Source: Gammaproteobacteria bacterium
Lineage (GTDB): Bacteria > Pseudomonadota > Gammaproteobacteria > Pseudomonadales > Azotimanducaceae
DNA: 64,000 nt
Assembly (NCBI GenBank): GCA_021773565.1
Contig: JAJFJZ010000012.1
Coordinates: 62,001 to 126,000 of the forward strand
Reading direction: 5' to 3'
The notes under the pieces were generated by a model. The model did not search any database, was not told the DNA's origin, and worked only from the letters and a program-made list of their open reading frames with translations. Shown in pieces: positions 10,677-21,072 of this stretch; within the stretch, counting starts at the first letter, position 1, and the number at the start of each line of letters is the position of its first letter. The translations under genes were made by a program, and so were the position numbers.

Positions 10677-12452
10677 ATGCTTCCTGCAGAAGTTCAACGT
10701 ATTTTATTGCTGATAGGATTGGCAGCTACCGCATATCTTATGATGCTGGCCTGGACTGAAGATTATGGCCAATCAGAAGTTTCCGAAACGTATAATCAGG
10801 CACCGGTAGTTGGTACAAATGATAATGGTGGTTTATCGGTGGGCGGTTCGTTTGATGGGTCACCGGATGAAACGGCAAGTATTCTGGCTATCGAGAGCGA
10901 TTTGCCTGACGACAGTTTAATAGCCCCGGCAAATAACATTGTTCAGGATAGTGTTAATCAGACAGCATTAAATGCGAGCACCGCCTCACCGGTTGATCGA
11001 CTGGTGCACATAAAAACTGATGTACTTGATTTGTGGATAGATAGACTTGGGGGAGACATCGTTCGAATACAGCTTCCAAAATATCCGATAAATCTTGAAA
11101 ACCCTGATCTACCCTATGTGTTACTGGATAACGGAAATGGCTTTACCTACGTTGCGCAAAGTGGATTATTTGGGCGGGATGGCACCGATCGCACAAGCGC
11201 AACGCGACCACTCTATGATGTAAGTGCTAACGAATATTCATTGGGCGGCGCAGAGAAACTGGTGGTAGAGCTTAGCACTCAACATAAGGGTGTAGGAGTA
11301 AGGAAAATTTTCGAGTTTGTTCGTGATTCGTATGTAGTTGATCTTAAATACAAAATTTCCAATTCTTCTAATCAGTCTTTTAGGGCAAGCTTGTTTGCGC
11401 AAATTAAGCGCGATAGTAGTGAACCCAACAGCGGAACATCTTCTTTCGCCCTGGGCCCTAAACCCTATCTTGGACCGGCATATACTACGGCAGAGTCAAG
11501 ATACGAAAAACTCCCATTTGACGACATTGATGACCTTGTAGAAGAAGGCCAAAAATTTCAGGAGGACGTCCAGGGCGGCTGGATAGCTATGCTTGAGCAT
11601 TATTTTTTGAGCGCCTGGGTTGGTGACGTAAACGAAACCAACCGGTATTTTGCAAAAAAGGCATCTTCCCAGCGAGGCCCCCTGTACATAGTTGGTTATT
11701 CAGGCCCCTTGAAAGAAATTGCCCCTGGCCAGGAAGGTGAATTTTCAGCGCGTTTTTACAGTGGTCCAAAAATTCAGTCGCGCCTAAGTGCAATTTCTGA
11801 AAATCTGAACCTGACAGTTGATTATGGTTTTCTCTGGTGGATAGCCGTTCCACTATTTGAAATGCTGGACTGGTTTGAAAGACAACTGGGTAATTGGGGT
11901 TTGGCGATTATAGCTTTAACCGTTCTGGTAAAAGCGATTCTGTATCCTTTGTCCGCGGCTGGGTTTCGATCGATGGGCAAGTTAAGAAAGGTCGCGCCAA
12001 AAATGAAGAAAATCCAGGAAAGATATAAGGATGACCGACAAAAACTTTCCCAGGAAATGATGTCCTTTTATAAAAAGGAAGGCGTTAATCCTATGGGTGG
12101 GTGTTTGCCTATGTTGTTACCCATGCCTATCTTTCTAGCACTTTACTGGGTGTTGTTCGAAAGTGTGGAACTGCGACAGGCGCCGTTTTTTCTGTGGATA
12201 GATGATCTGGCTATTATGGACCCGTATTTTATTCTACCTCTGTTAATGGGTGCATCCATGTGGTTTATGCAGACGCTGAATCCACCACCCGCAGATCCTA
12301 TGCAGGCAAAAATGATGAAGATTATGCCCGTCATGTTTACTGTGATGTTTTTGTTTTTTCCTGCCGGGCTGGTGCTTTACTGGCTCGTCAACAATATTCT
12401 CGGTATTGCACAACAGTGGTATATAAACCACCAGATCGATAATGCCGCCTGA
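10677..12452 (+). CDS. yidC: Membrane protein insertase YidC
   Basis: A 591-residue inner-membrane insertase acting alone or with SecYEG. It has an N-terminal membrane segment (about residues 7-25), a large periplasmic domain (about 60-370) and a C-terminal bundle of five membrane segments from about 385 onwards. The cytoplasmic hairpin (KMKKIQERYKDDRQKL) and the conserved GVNPMGGCLPMLLPMPIF segment are present; the last helix is LVLYWLVNNILGIAQQWYI. The length is typical of Gram-negative YidC (about 550-590). Its end overlaps the mnmE start by 11 bp. Confidence 0.97.
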   Translation: MLPAEVQRILLLIGLAATAYLMMLAWTEDYGQSEVSETYNQAPVVGTNDNGGLSVGGSFDGSPDETASILAIESDLPDDSLIAPANNIVQDSVNQTALNASTASPVDRLVHIKTDVLDLWIDRLGGDIVRIQLPKYPINLENPDLPYVLLDNGNGFTYVAQSGLFGRDGTDRTSATRPLYDVSANEYSLGGAEKLVVELSTQHKGVGVRKIFEFVRDSYVVDLKYKISNSSNQSFRASLFAQIKRDSSEPNSGTSSFALGPKPYLGPAYTTAESRYEKLPFDDIDDLVEEGQKFQEDVQGGWIAMLEHYFLSAWVGDVNETNRYFAKKASSQRGPLYIVGYSGPLKEIAPGQEGEFSARFYSGPKIQSRLSAISENLNLTVDYGFLWWIAVPLFEMLDWFERQLGNWGLAIIALTVLVKAILYPLSAAGFRSMGKLRKVAPKMKKIQERYKDDRQKLSQEMMSFYKKEGVNPMGGCLPMLLPMPIFLALYWVLFESVELRQAPFFLWIDDLAIMDPYFILPLLMGASMWFMQTLNPPPADPMQAKMMKIMPVMFTVMFLFFPAGLVLYWLVNNILGIAQQWYINHQIDNAA

Positions 12453-13884
12453 CACCTGGACAGCCGAGGGTAGCCTAAACGGCCCCGGCGGACTTGAGTC
12501 AGATACCATCGCTGCGATAGCCACACCTGCCGGTAAAGGCGGAGTAGGTATTGTCCGACTTTCGGGACCGGATTCAGAGAGAATTTTACGCAGGCTTTGT
12601 GGAAAAAGAGTCAGCGCCCGAATGGCGACTTTAAGCGCCTTTACCGACTCTGCTGGAGAAAAGCTGGATACCGGACTAGCACTTTTTTTCCCGGGCCCAA
12701 ACTCCTTTACAGGCGAAGATGTTGTTGAGCTGCAGGGCCATGGTGGGCCAGTAGTGATGGATATGCTGCTAGCGGCGTGTCTGGATGCGGGCGCACGCCT
12801 GGCAAATCCGGGTGAGTTTTCAGAGCGCGCCTTTCTTAACAACAAATTGGATCTGGTGCAGGCCGAAGCGGTTTCTGATCTGATAAACAGCGCTTCGGAA
12901 AATGCTGTTCGTGCGGCGGTTAAATCTCTATCCGGTGAATTTTCTACCCGCATATCTGCGCTGGCTGAGAAAATTACCAGCCTAAGAATTTATGTGGAGG
13001 CAAGCATTGATTTTCCGGACGAAGAAGTAGACTTTTTAAGCCAGGGACAGGTAAGCCTGAAAGCGGAAGTAATACTGGAAGAGCTGGAAGAATTGTTAGC
13101 TTCCGGAAGACAGGGCGTATTGCTGGGGGAAGGCATAAGGGTCGTAATTGCAGGCCAGCCAAACGTTGGAAAATCCAGCTTGCTGAACCGCTTGCTGGGA
13201 TACGACCGTGCAATAGTAACAGCTTTGGCAGGCACCACCAGAGACGCGCTTTCAGAACAGGTTACCTTGAAGGGGTTGCCGGCAACGTTTGTGGATACGG
13301 CTGGTTTGCGTGCCACCCGGGATATTGTGGAACTTGAGGGGATCAGCAGGACTCACAAAGAGCTTGAGCAAGCTGACTGGATTTTACTGGTGCGGGATAT
13401 TTCTGGCCCAGCCCTTGCGCTGGATACGGAACTTGCAATGCTTGGTCTGCCCGAATCTTCCCTGAGCAAGCAACAGCCATCGGGTGGTCCGGTCTTTGGG
13501 AACAACATGGTTATTGTTGAGAACAAGCTGGACCTTGTAGTAGACAAGAGCCCGTGCAGGGACGATACAGATCATCAAAATACGGTAGCAATATCCGCAC
13601 TTACCGGCGAAGGTATAAACGAACTGGTGGAACTCTTGATTCGTCTTGTCGGATATAAGGACCAGGCAAGCGGGTTTATCGCGCGTCGCCGGCACCTTGA
13701 GTCGCTGAATAGTGTGCGGGCAGCGCTGCTGGACGGCCTTGAACAATTAAACACCCACGCAGCGGGAGAGTTGTTTGCAGAGGATTTGAGGCAGGCACAT
13801 AAACATTGTGGCGATATACTTGGGCACATGAGCCCGGATGATTTGCTTGGTGAAATTTTTGCGAGCTTCTGCATAGGCAAGTAA
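12442..13884 (+). CDS. mnmE: tRNA uridine-5-carboxymethylaminomethyl(34) synthesis GTPase MnmE
   Basis: A 480-residue GTPase that, with MnmG, makes the 5-carboxymethylaminomethyl modification of wobble uridine in tRNA. The formyl-THF-binding domain begins with DTIAAIATPAGKGGVGIVRLSG near residue 21. The G domain has GQPNVGKSS (238-245), GTTRD, DTAGLR and NKLD. The C-terminal CIGK supplies the family cysteine. There are about 20 extra residues before the usual N-terminus, and no alternative in-frame start codon between them, so the ATG at 12442 overlapping yidC stands. Its partner mnmG follows after 69 bp. Confidence 0.97.
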   Translation: MPPDTWTAEGSLNGPGGLESDTIAAIATPAGKGGVGIVRLSGPDSERILRRLCGKRVSARMATLSAFTDSAGEKLDTGLALFFPGPNSFTGEDVVELQGHGGPVVMDMLLAACLDAGARLANPGEFSERAFLNNKLDLVQAEAVSDLINSASENAVRAAVKSLSGEFSTRISALAEKITSLRIYVEASIDFPDEEVDFLSQGQVSLKAEVILEELEELLASGRQGVLLGEGIRVVIAGQPNVGKSSLLNRLLGYDRAIVTALAGTTRDALSEQVTLKGLPATFVDTAGLRATRDIVELEGISRTHKELEQADWILLVRDISGPALALDTELAMLGLPESSLSKQQPSGGPVFGNNMVIVENKLDLVVDKSPCRDDTDHQNTVAISALTGEGINELVELLIRLVGYKDQASGFIARRRHLESLNSVRAALLDGLEQLNTHAAGELFAEDLRQAHKHCGDILGHMSPDDLLGEIFASFCIGK

Positions 13885-13889
13885 TCCCC

Positions 13890-13919
13890 TTGGAAATATA
13901 GTTGCGGGATACGTATACT
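13890..13919 (+). promoter_or_regulatory. Possible sigma-70 promoter of mnmG
   Basis: TTGGAA (13890-13895), an 18-bp spacer and TATACT (13914-13919) lie in the mnmE-mnmG gap. It would allow mnmG-rsmG-parA-parB to be transcribed independently of yidC-mnmE. Confidence 0.45.
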
Positions 13920-13953
13920 CTCGCACCCCCGGTTAATCAGGCGGCGCGGGCCG

Positions 13954-15822
13954 ATGAGTAAACAACAATATGACGTGATTGTGGTAGGTGGCGGTCATGC
14001 TGGCACCGAAGCAGCGCTGGCCGCTGCCCGCATGGGGGCGTCCACGTGCCTGATTACGCAGAACATCGAAACAATAGGACAAATGTCCTGTAATCCGGCT
14101 ATCGGCGGAATAGGCAAAAGTCATCTGGTCAAGGAAATTGACGCCCTGGATGGCGTTATGGCAAAAGCTGCCGATCTGGCAGGCATACATTTCAGGGTGC
14201 TTAATGCTAGAAAGGGTCCGGCGGTACGTGCCACAAGGGTTCAGGCAGATCGAGGCCTGTACAAACAGGCGATTCGGAAATTTGTAGAGAACCAGGAGCA
14301 CCTGGAGGTTTTCCAACAGTCGGTAGAAGACCTTATTGTTGAGGGTGGCCGAGCAGTCGGCGTAAAGACGCAGCTGGGTGTTGATTTTCGAGCATCAGCC
14401 GTGGTGCTCACCACGGGCACATTTCTGGGCGGGATAATCCATATTGGCCTTGAAAGCCACTCAGGCGGTAGGGCGGGCGACCCACCCTCCAACCGTTTGG
14501 CAGAGCGCCTGCGCGCCTTGCCGTTCAGGGTCGACAGACTAAAAACCGGCACGCCACCCAGAATAGATTGCCGCAGTGTCGATTATTCCGCTCTGGAGGA
14601 ACAACCTGGAGATGAACCTCGACCGGTTATGTCTTTTTTGGGGAGCCGCGCCCAACACCCTGACCAAAGGCTGTGCCATATAGCCTACACAAATCCGACC
14701 ACGCATGAACTGATCAGACAGAGCCTGGACAGGTCGCCACTGTACAGTGGAAAAATTGATGGCACCGGACCGCGATATTGTCCTTCAATAGAAGACAAGG
14801 TGGTCCGTTTTGCGGATAAGTCACAACACCAGATTTTTATAGAGCCCGAAGGTCTGCACACAAACGAGCTATACCCAAACGGTATTTCCACGAGCCTGCC
14901 ATATGATGTCCAGTTGCAATTTGTCAGGTCAATCAAGGGTTTTGAAAAAGCACACATCACCCGGCCAGGTTATGCAATAGAGTATGATTACTTCGACCCA
15001 CGAGACCTTGAACGCTCGCTGGAAACTCGCCTGATGGAGGGCCTGTTTTTTGCCGGACAGATTAATGGGACAACGGGATATGAGGAAGCGGCAGCACAAG
15101 GCTTGTTGGCAGGTACCAACGCGGCACTAAAAGTTGCCGGCCAGAGCCCCTGGTGTCCTCGACGTGATGAAGCTTATCTCGGTGTGCTGGTAGATGACCT
15201 GATAAACCAGGGCACAAACGAGCCCTACAGAATGTTCACCAGCAGGGCAGAGTTCAGGCTCATTCTAAGACAGGATAATGCCGATGTGCGACTGAGCAAA
15301 AAGGGTCGTGATCTTGGACTTGTTAAAGATGAACGATGGGGCGTGTTTACCACTCGGGCTCGGCAGTTAAAGACACTGGGTGAATTATTGTTAAAGACCA
15401 GAGTAAGCGTTGGGAGCGATACCGCCCTGCAACTGGAAACCCTGGCAGGTATAAAGATCAGCAAAGACTCTGACCTGCATAATTTGTTAAAACGGCCCGA
15501 GGTGCATGCAAGTGACGTATTACGGGTGGTTAATCGACCGGAGCTGAATGACGTTGGAGAACAGCTGGAAATCGAACTTAAGTATGCCGGTTACATTAAG
15601 CGCCAGCAGGTAGAAATAGAGCGCATGGATAGACACGATCGATTTGAGTTGCCCTCGTCGCTGGACTATCTTGGAATGGAAGGCCTGTCTAATGAGCTAA
15701 AGGAAAAACTTGAATTCGCCAAACCGGGAACGCTGGCGCAGGCGGGCCGGATACAGGGGATAACGCCCGCAGCGCTCTCTCTTTTGTTGATCCACGCCAA
15801 AAAAGCCCGTGAAATTGCGTGA
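13954..15822 (+). CDS. mnmG: tRNA uridine-5-carboxymethylaminomethyl(34) synthesis enzyme MnmG
   Basis: A 622-residue FAD enzyme, partner of MnmE in wobble-uridine modification. The dinucleotide-binding motif is [18 protein letters not shown] (11-28); [16 protein letters not shown] follows, containing a conserved active-site Cys. [17 protein letters not shown] and the C-terminal helical domain are typical. Length matches E. coli MnmG (629). The rsmG start overlaps its last 14 bp, indicating translational coupling. The gene marks the right side of the origin region in many proteobacteria. Confidence 0.98.
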   Translation: MSKQQYDVIVVGGGHAGTEAALAAARMGASTCLITQNIETIGQMSCNPAIGGIGKSHLVKEIDALDGVMAKAADLAGIHFRVLNARKGPAVRATRVQADRGLYKQAIRKFVENQEHLEVFQQSVEDLIVEGGRAVGVKTQLGVDFRASAVVLTTGTFLGGIIHIGLESHSGGRAGDPPSNRLAERLRALPFRVDRLKTGTPPRIDCRSVDYSALEEQPGDEPRPVMSFLGSRAQHPDQRLCHIAYTNPTTHELIRQSLDRSPLYSGKIDGTGPRYCPSIEDKVVRFADKSQHQIFIEPEGLHTNELYPNGISTSLPYDVQLQFVRSIKGFEKAHITRPGYAIEYDYFDPRDLERSLETRLMEGLFFAGQINGTTGYEEAAAQGLLAGTNAALKVAGQSPWCPRRDEAYLGVLVDDLINQGTNEPYRMFTSRAEFRLILRQDNADVRLSKKGRDLGLVKDERWGVFTTRARQLKTLGELLLKTRVSVGSDTALQLETLAGIKISKDSDLHNLLKRPEVHASDVLRVVNRPELNDVGEQLEIELKYAGYIKRQQVEIERMDRHDRFELPSSLDYLGMEGLSNELKEKLEFAKPGTLAQAGRIQGITPAALSLLLIHAKKAREIA

Positions 15823-16489
15823 TCGAAACGCAACTATTAGCGACGCGCAACTATTAACAGCCGGGTTAAACGGCCTGGAAATAGATCTAACAAGGGACGA
15901 TGAGCACAAGTTGCTGGCGTATAAGGACCTGCTCCAGCGCTGGAACAAATCCTATAACCTGATTTCACGAAACGACCATCACCGTATACTGGATAGACAC
16001 GTGCTCGACAGTTTGTCTGTGCTGCGATACATAGAAGGTGAGAGCGTGGCTGACATCGGGTGTGGTGCCGGGCTGCCCGGCATACCTTTGTCGATAGCAC
16101 TTGGAGAGAAAGGTTTTACACTTGTGGACAGGTCTGTGCGCAAAATTCGTTTTTTGCGACACGTAATACTGGATCTGGAGCTGGAGAATGTAACGCTTGA
16201 AAGTTGGGATCTGAACGGGTCCCCGATGGATGCTGCTTTGGATGCGAACCCGGGCCGTGTTATAAATTTTGATACGGTGGTTGCCCGTGCCATGAGCGAT
16301 CCACACAGCGTGTGGAAGATGGCTCAACCGCTTATCGTTTCAGGTGGGCGGCTGGTTATACAATGTGGGCTAAACACCGAGGTGAGCAAGGAATTTTCTG
16401 GAGCAACCCTGGTGCAAGACACGACGGTTACGGTTTCTGATAACAATCAGCAGCACAGGGCGCTGGTATTAAAAAAACACGAAGGGTGA
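15809..16489 (+). CDS. rsmG: 16S rRNA (guanine(527)-N7)-methyltransferase
   Basis: A 226-residue S-adenosylmethionine methyltransferase that modifies G527 of 16S rRNA. Motif I is [18 protein letters not shown] near residue 75; WNKSYNLIS and LDRHVLDSL precede it as usual in GidB proteins. The start GTG at 15809 lies inside the end of mnmG. Its stop falls between two candidate starts of parA, so mnmG-rsmG-parA-parB forms a tight operon. A slightly later start cannot be excluded. Confidence 0.95.
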   Translation: MKLRDRNATISDAQLLTAGLNGLEIDLTRDDEHKLLAYKDLLQRWNKSYNLISRNDHHRILDRHVLDSLSVLRYIEGESVADIGCGAGLPGIPLSIALGEKGFTLVDRSVRKIRFLRHVILDLELENVTLESWDLNGSPMDAALDANPGRVINFDTVVARAMSDPHSVWKMAQPLIVSGGRLVIQCGLNTEVSKEFSGATLVQDTTVTVSDNNQQHRALVLKKHEG

Positions 16490-16494
16490 CGATA

Positions 16495-17265
16495 GTGGCA
16501 CGAGTCATAGCGGTAGCAAACCAGAAGGGCGGTGTTGGTAAAACCACAACCAGCGTTAACCTGGCGGCTTCGCTGGCAGAGTCGGATAACAAGGTGCTGT
16601 TGATAGACCTTGATCCTCAGGGCAATGCAACCATGGGTCTGGGGGTAGAAAAGAATGCCGTTGAGCGCGGCCTTTACGACTGGCTAACAAACAGGGCCAC
16701 TTTTAACGAGGTGCTACAGACCACAGATTGCGGTGTGGACCTCGTTCCAGGTAACGGGGAATTAACCGCTGCAGAAATAGAACTGATGCAGATGGATACC
16801 AGAAACACGCAGTTGCGAATCCTGTTGTCTGGTGTGTCTGCAGACTATGACCTGGTAATAGTTGATTGTCCGCCCACGCTTAATATATTAACGGTGAACG
16901 CGCTTATCGCAGCGAACAGTCTGCTAATACCCGTACAATGTGAGTACTATGCTCTGGAGGGTTTGACTGCCTTGCTTCAAACCATTGAACAGATTCGTGA
17001 GCGAGGGAACCCCGACCTGAAAATAGAGGGTATATTGAGAACCATGTATGATCCGCGCAATGGCCTGACCCGGGATGTTTCCCGGCAATTGCTAAAATTT
17101 TTTGGTGACCAGGTTTTCAGGACGGTTATTCCGCGAAATGTGCGGCTGGCGGAAGCGCCCAGCCATGGCATGCCGGCGTTGTTATATGACCGAGCGTCAA
17201 GAGGGGCGGTTGCCTATCTTGCCCTCGCGGCAGAGCTAAAGAGCCGGAGAAATGACCAAACGTGA
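16495..17265 (+). CDS. parA: Chromosome partitioning ATPase ParA (Soj)
   Basis: A 256-residue ATPase that segregates origins with ParB and parS. The deviant Walker A motif KGGVGKTT lies at residues 11-18, and VDCPPTLNILTVNAL is the Walker B region. The family pattern MARVIAVANQKGG supports the GTG at 16495, which has AAGGG about 8 bases upstream; a GTG at 16486 would overlap rsmG and add three residues. It is followed by parB after 16 bp. Two parS sites lie about 10 kb away in recF. Confidence 0.95.
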   Translation: MARVIAVANQKGGVGKTTTSVNLAASLAESDNKVLLIDLDPQGNATMGLGVEKNAVERGLYDWLTNRATFNEVLQTTDCGVDLVPGNGELTAAEIELMQMDTRNTQLRILLSGVSADYDLVIVDCPPTLNILTVNALIAANSLLIPVQCEYYALEGLTALLQTIEQIRERGNPDLKIEGILRTMYDPRNGLTRDVSRQLLKFFGDQVFRTVIPRNVRLAEAPSHGMPALLYDRASRGAVAYLALAAELKSRRNDQT

Positions 17266-17281
17266 GCCAAAACGGTGATGC

Positions 17282-18166
17282 ATGACTAAAAAGAGAGGTC
17301 TTGGAAGGGGCCTGGACGCTCTGCTGGGAAGCGATACGTCCGCTGCGGGCGATTTGGGAGCACGCTCCAGTACCGGTGACCACAAAACAGATCGCTCAAC
17401 ACACATGCGAGAAATTCCCGTTGATCAGGTGTATGCCGGAAAGTACCAGCCTCGAAAAAACATAAAACAGGAATCGCTCGAAGAGCTTGCAGCCTCCATC
17501 AGGGTACAAGGAGTGATTCAACCTATCGTGCTGCGGGGCAAAAAAAGCGGCGGATACGAAATCATTGCAGGAGAACGCCGGTGGAGGGCAACATTGCTCG
17601 CGGGCCTTGAAACTATTCCCGCTGTCATCACCGACGTTAGTGATGAGCGGGCTATTGCCATGGCGCTCATTGAGAATATCCAGCGCGAAGACCTTAACCC
17701 GCTTGAAGAATCATTAGCGCTGCGACGCCTGCAGGAGGAATTTGAACTAACCCAGCAGCAAGTGGCCGATGCTGTGGGTAAATCCCGCGTGACGGTAACC
17801 AACTTGCTAAGGTTGCTGAACCTGTGCAGCAATGTTCGGGAAATGCTTGCGGACGGCCTGCTGGAGATGGGACATGCCAGAGCCCTATTGTCGCTTGATG
17901 CGTATGAACAGGAAAAGCTCGCCAGAAAAGTCATTTCGGGGGGCTTGTCAGTGCGCCAGACAGAGGCCTTGGTGAGATCTCGCGCTGCAGGAGACTTAAA
18001 GCCCGCTCCAAGGATTTCCGACCCGGATACGCAGCGACTGGAAACGGAGCTGTCGGAAAAGATAGGGGCGCCGGTAAGCGTGGTAGATAAAAAGGGTAAG
18101 GGGCAGGTAATAATTAGGTATTCAAGTCTTGAGGAGCTGGATGGGATTCTCGAACACTTACGTTAA
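17282..18166 (+). CDS. parB: Chromosome partitioning protein ParB
   Basis: A 294-residue CTP-dependent DNA clamp that loads at parS and spreads. The N-terminal RGLGRGLDALLG is the ParA-contacting box. YQPRKNIKQESLEELAASI and the GERRWRA arginine patch (CTP/spreading motif) lie in the N-terminal domain; TQQQVADAVGKSRVTVTNLLRL is the helix-turn-helix that reads parS; the last 50 residues are the dimerisation domain. It is the last gene of the mnmG operon. The 119 bp that follow hold the atp promoter. Confidence 0.97.
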   Translation: MTKKRGLGRGLDALLGSDTSAAGDLGARSSTGDHKTDRSTHMREIPVDQVYAGKYQPRKNIKQESLEELAASIRVQGVIQPIVLRGKKSGGYEIIAGERRWRATLLAGLETIPAVITDVSDERAIAMALIENIQREDLNPLEESLALRRLQEEFELTQQQVADAVGKSRVTVTNLLRLLNLCSNVREMLADGLLEMGHARALLSLDAYEQEKLARKVISGGLSVRQTEALVRSRAAGDLKPAPRISDPDTQRLETELSEKIGAPVSVVDKKGKGQVIIRYSSLEELDGILEHLR

Positions 18167-18234
18167 TACCGGTCCGCGTCGTTATAACTGTTTTATGCTC
18201 GCCACCTTTCTTTGAAATATCAGCCTCTATCCAA

Positions 18235-18263
18235 TTGAACCATTGGAGCAGGGTCTTTATAAT
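18235..18263 (+). promoter_or_regulatory. Sigma-70 promoter of the atp operon
   Basis: TTGAAC (18235-18240), a 17-bp spacer and a perfect TATAAT (18258-18263). The predicted start site near 18270 leaves a leader of only about 16 bases before the atpI ATG at 18286. Confidence 0.8.
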
Positions 18264-18285
18264 ACGCGCGCCTGAAGTTGTCCCT

Positions 18286-18729
18286 ATGAAGACACAAACC
18301 TTGCCATTACCGTATAGAGTGTGGGTTGTTCAGTTATTGATTGCACTGCTCGTTGTTTGTAGCATGATTGTGCTTGGGGGCAGTGCTGCGGAAAAACAGG
18401 CGTGGTCAGCGTTGGTCGCGAGTCTTGCGCTTTTAATTCCAAACGCGGTGTTTGTATGGTTTGCAAGCGATGGCAGACGGGGTGCAGATTTGTCTGCCAA
18501 ACTGGCTTCCAGGATTCCTGGAAAAGTTTTCCGAGGCAACCGTCAGGAGGTTGAGGCGCAAGGGCAGGCAAGAAAAATATTGTTGCAGCAATATATAAAG
18601 ATGTTGCTAACCGCGATATTACTTGTTCTGGCTATTACTTTGTATGGCCCGGAACCGCTGGGCTTTTTTTGTGCTCTGGTGGCGGTGCAAACGGGTTATC
18701 TTGCCGCACCATTTGTTGGTGGAAAGTGA
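18286..18729 (+). CDS. atpI: ATP synthase assembly protein I
   Basis: A 147-residue membrane protein encoded at the head of the atp operon; members of the family help assemble the c-ring or take up Mg2+. Four hydrophobic segments are visible (about 12-32, 39-60, 100-117 and 122-142). The ATG at 18286 is preferred because a start at 18235 would fall on the -35 box and add residues unlike the family. Sequence conservation in AtpI is low, so the call rests on size, membrane pattern and position. Confidence 0.85.
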   Translation: MKTQTLPLPYRVWVVQLLIALLVVCSMIVLGGSAAEKQAWSALVASLALLIPNAVFVWFASDGRRGADLSAKLASRIPGKVFRGNRQEVEAQGQARKILLQQYIKMLLTAILLVLAITLYGPEPLGFFCALVAVQTGYLAAPFVGGK

Positions 18730-18787
18730 GTCTCTGACAGCGAAAGAGATTTTAGTAGGAAAGGCAGCGTTTAATGAAAGACGCGGC

Positions 18788-18823
18788 AAACAGATGAAGA
18801 AACAGATGAAGAAACAGATGAAA
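18788..18823 (+). repeat. Three tandem 12-bp repeats before atpB
   Basis: AAACAGATGAAG is repeated at 18788, 18800 and 18812 (the last ends in AAA). The array ends just before the AAAGG ribosome site of atpB. It also encodes a 13-residue reading frame, [13 protein letters not shown] (18794-18835), whose TAG overlaps the atpB GTG as TAGTG; translation of this mini-frame is not shown. Confidence 0.85.
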
Positions 18824-18828
18824 GGTAA

Positions 18829-19680
<852 letters not shown>

Positions 19681-19718
19681 TGACTGGGCTGTCAATTAAC
19701 AAAGTGAAACATTAATAA

Positions 19719-19970
<252 letters not shown>

Positions 19971-20001
19971 GTCAGCTCAAAGTTAAAGGAGCCGATTCGC
20001 T

Positions 20002-20472
20002 GTGAATATCAATATTACCTTGATTGCCCAGATGGTCACTTTTGCGGTGTTCATCTGGTTTTGCTGGAAATATATCTGGCCGCCCATTACAGAGGCGATG
20101 TCGGAAAGACAAAAAGCCATAGCCGAAGGGTTGGCAGCCGCTGAGCGTGCAGAGAAGGATCTGGAACTTGCCCAAAGCAAGGCGACGGATCAAATGCGCG
20201 AAGCAAAAGTTGAGGCCCAACAACATATAGATGAGGCACGCGAGCGCGCCAAGCAGATGGTTGAGGCAGCAAAAGACGATGCTCGTCAGGAAGGAGAGCG
20301 TTTGTTAGAGGCTGCTCGCGCAGAAATCGACCAGGAAATGAACCGTGCCAAGGAAACATTGCGGATAGAGGTTGCGGAGCTGGCTTTGAGCGGCGCCGAA
20401 AAGGTGCTTGGTTCCTCTATAGACCGCTCCAAGCATGGTGTTCTGCTCGACGAATTAGCGGCTGAACTCTAG
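20002..20472 (+). CDS. atpF: ATP synthase F0 subunit b
   Basis: A 156-residue peripheral-stalk protein: one N-terminal membrane helix (about 5-27) and then a long charged coiled coil rich in Ala, Glu, Arg and Lys. Its length equals that of E. coli subunit b (156). The start is GTG at 20002 with AAAGGAG upstream. Its stop and the GTG of atpH overlap by one base (TAGTG), which implies coupled translation. Confidence 0.97.
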   Translation: MNINITLIAQMVTFAVFIWFCWKYIWPPITEAMSERQKAIAEGLAAAERAEKDLELAQSKATDQMREAKVEAQQHIDEARERAKQMVEAAKDDARQEGERLLEAARAEIDQEMNRAKETLRIEVAELALSGAEKVLGSSIDRSKHGVLLDELAAEL

Positions 20473-21011
20473 TGGCGGATTTAGCCACATTGGCGCGCCC
20501 CTATGCAAATGCAGCTTTTGGTGTAGCGCGAGATAGTGCGCAACTCCTTGACTGGGCCCGGTCTTTGGGCCTAATGGCGTCAGCCGCTTCGGACCCAAAG
20601 GTGCAAACAGTAATCGCTTCTCCCTCGGTTAACGCAAGGCGCAAGGCAGAAATTATTTCTGGCATGTGTGGAGATGACATCACGGATGTATTGCAACGAT
20701 TTGTACGGGTGCTGGCAGAAAATAAGCGGCTGGCACTGTTGCCGGGCATTTTTATTCAATTCGAAACCTTGCGCGCCCAGGAGGAGAAGTCTCTTGATGT
20801 GGAAGTTGTCTCGGCATTTGAGATGAGTGATGAGGAAGTACAGAGCATTACACGAGCGTTGAAGGAAAGGTTTGATCGGGATATCAGGCTGGAAAGCGCC
20901 GTAGACGCTTCCTTGTTAGGTGGCGCGATTATCAGAGCTGGCGACACAGTAATCGATGGCTCGGTACGCGGAAGAATGCAAAAAATGAAAGAAACGTTAC
21001 AGCGGGTCTGA
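20472..21011 (+). CDS. atpH: ATP synthase F1 subunit delta
   Basis: A 179-residue protein that links the b stalk to the top of the alpha3-beta3 head. The family pattern includes ARPYANAAFGVA at the N-terminus and the C-terminal LLGGAIIRAGDTVIDGSVRGRM. The start is GTG at 20472, overlapping the atpF stop by one base. atpA follows after 61 bp. Confidence 0.96.
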   Translation: MADLATLARPYANAAFGVARDSAQLLDWARSLGLMASAASDPKVQTVIASPSVNARRKAEIISGMCGDDITDVLQRFVRVLAENKRLALLPGIFIQFETLRAQEEKSLDVEVVSAFEMSDEEVQSITRALKERFDRDIRLESAVDASLLGGAIIRAGDTVIDGSVRGRMQKMKETLQRV

Positions 21012-21072
21012 GAGTTTTCAGATGAAGACCAGTTACAGATAAGGCCAGGAATTAGAGTGTGAGGAACACAAG

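Noticed and set aside
11034-11042. DnaA-box-like TGTGGATAG in yidC (also at about 12195)
   Set aside because: One mismatch and inside codons; expected by chance in 64 kb.
12243-12953. 236-codon open frame on the minus strand over yidC and mnmE
   Set aside because: Antisense shadow of two well-conserved genes, with no recognisable domain and Ser/Pro-rich low-complexity composition.
15998-16003. Other CACGTG cores (also near 5085, 14044, 60048 and 63017) as parS candidates
   Set aside because: Flanks do not extend the palindrome to GTTNCACGTGNAAC.
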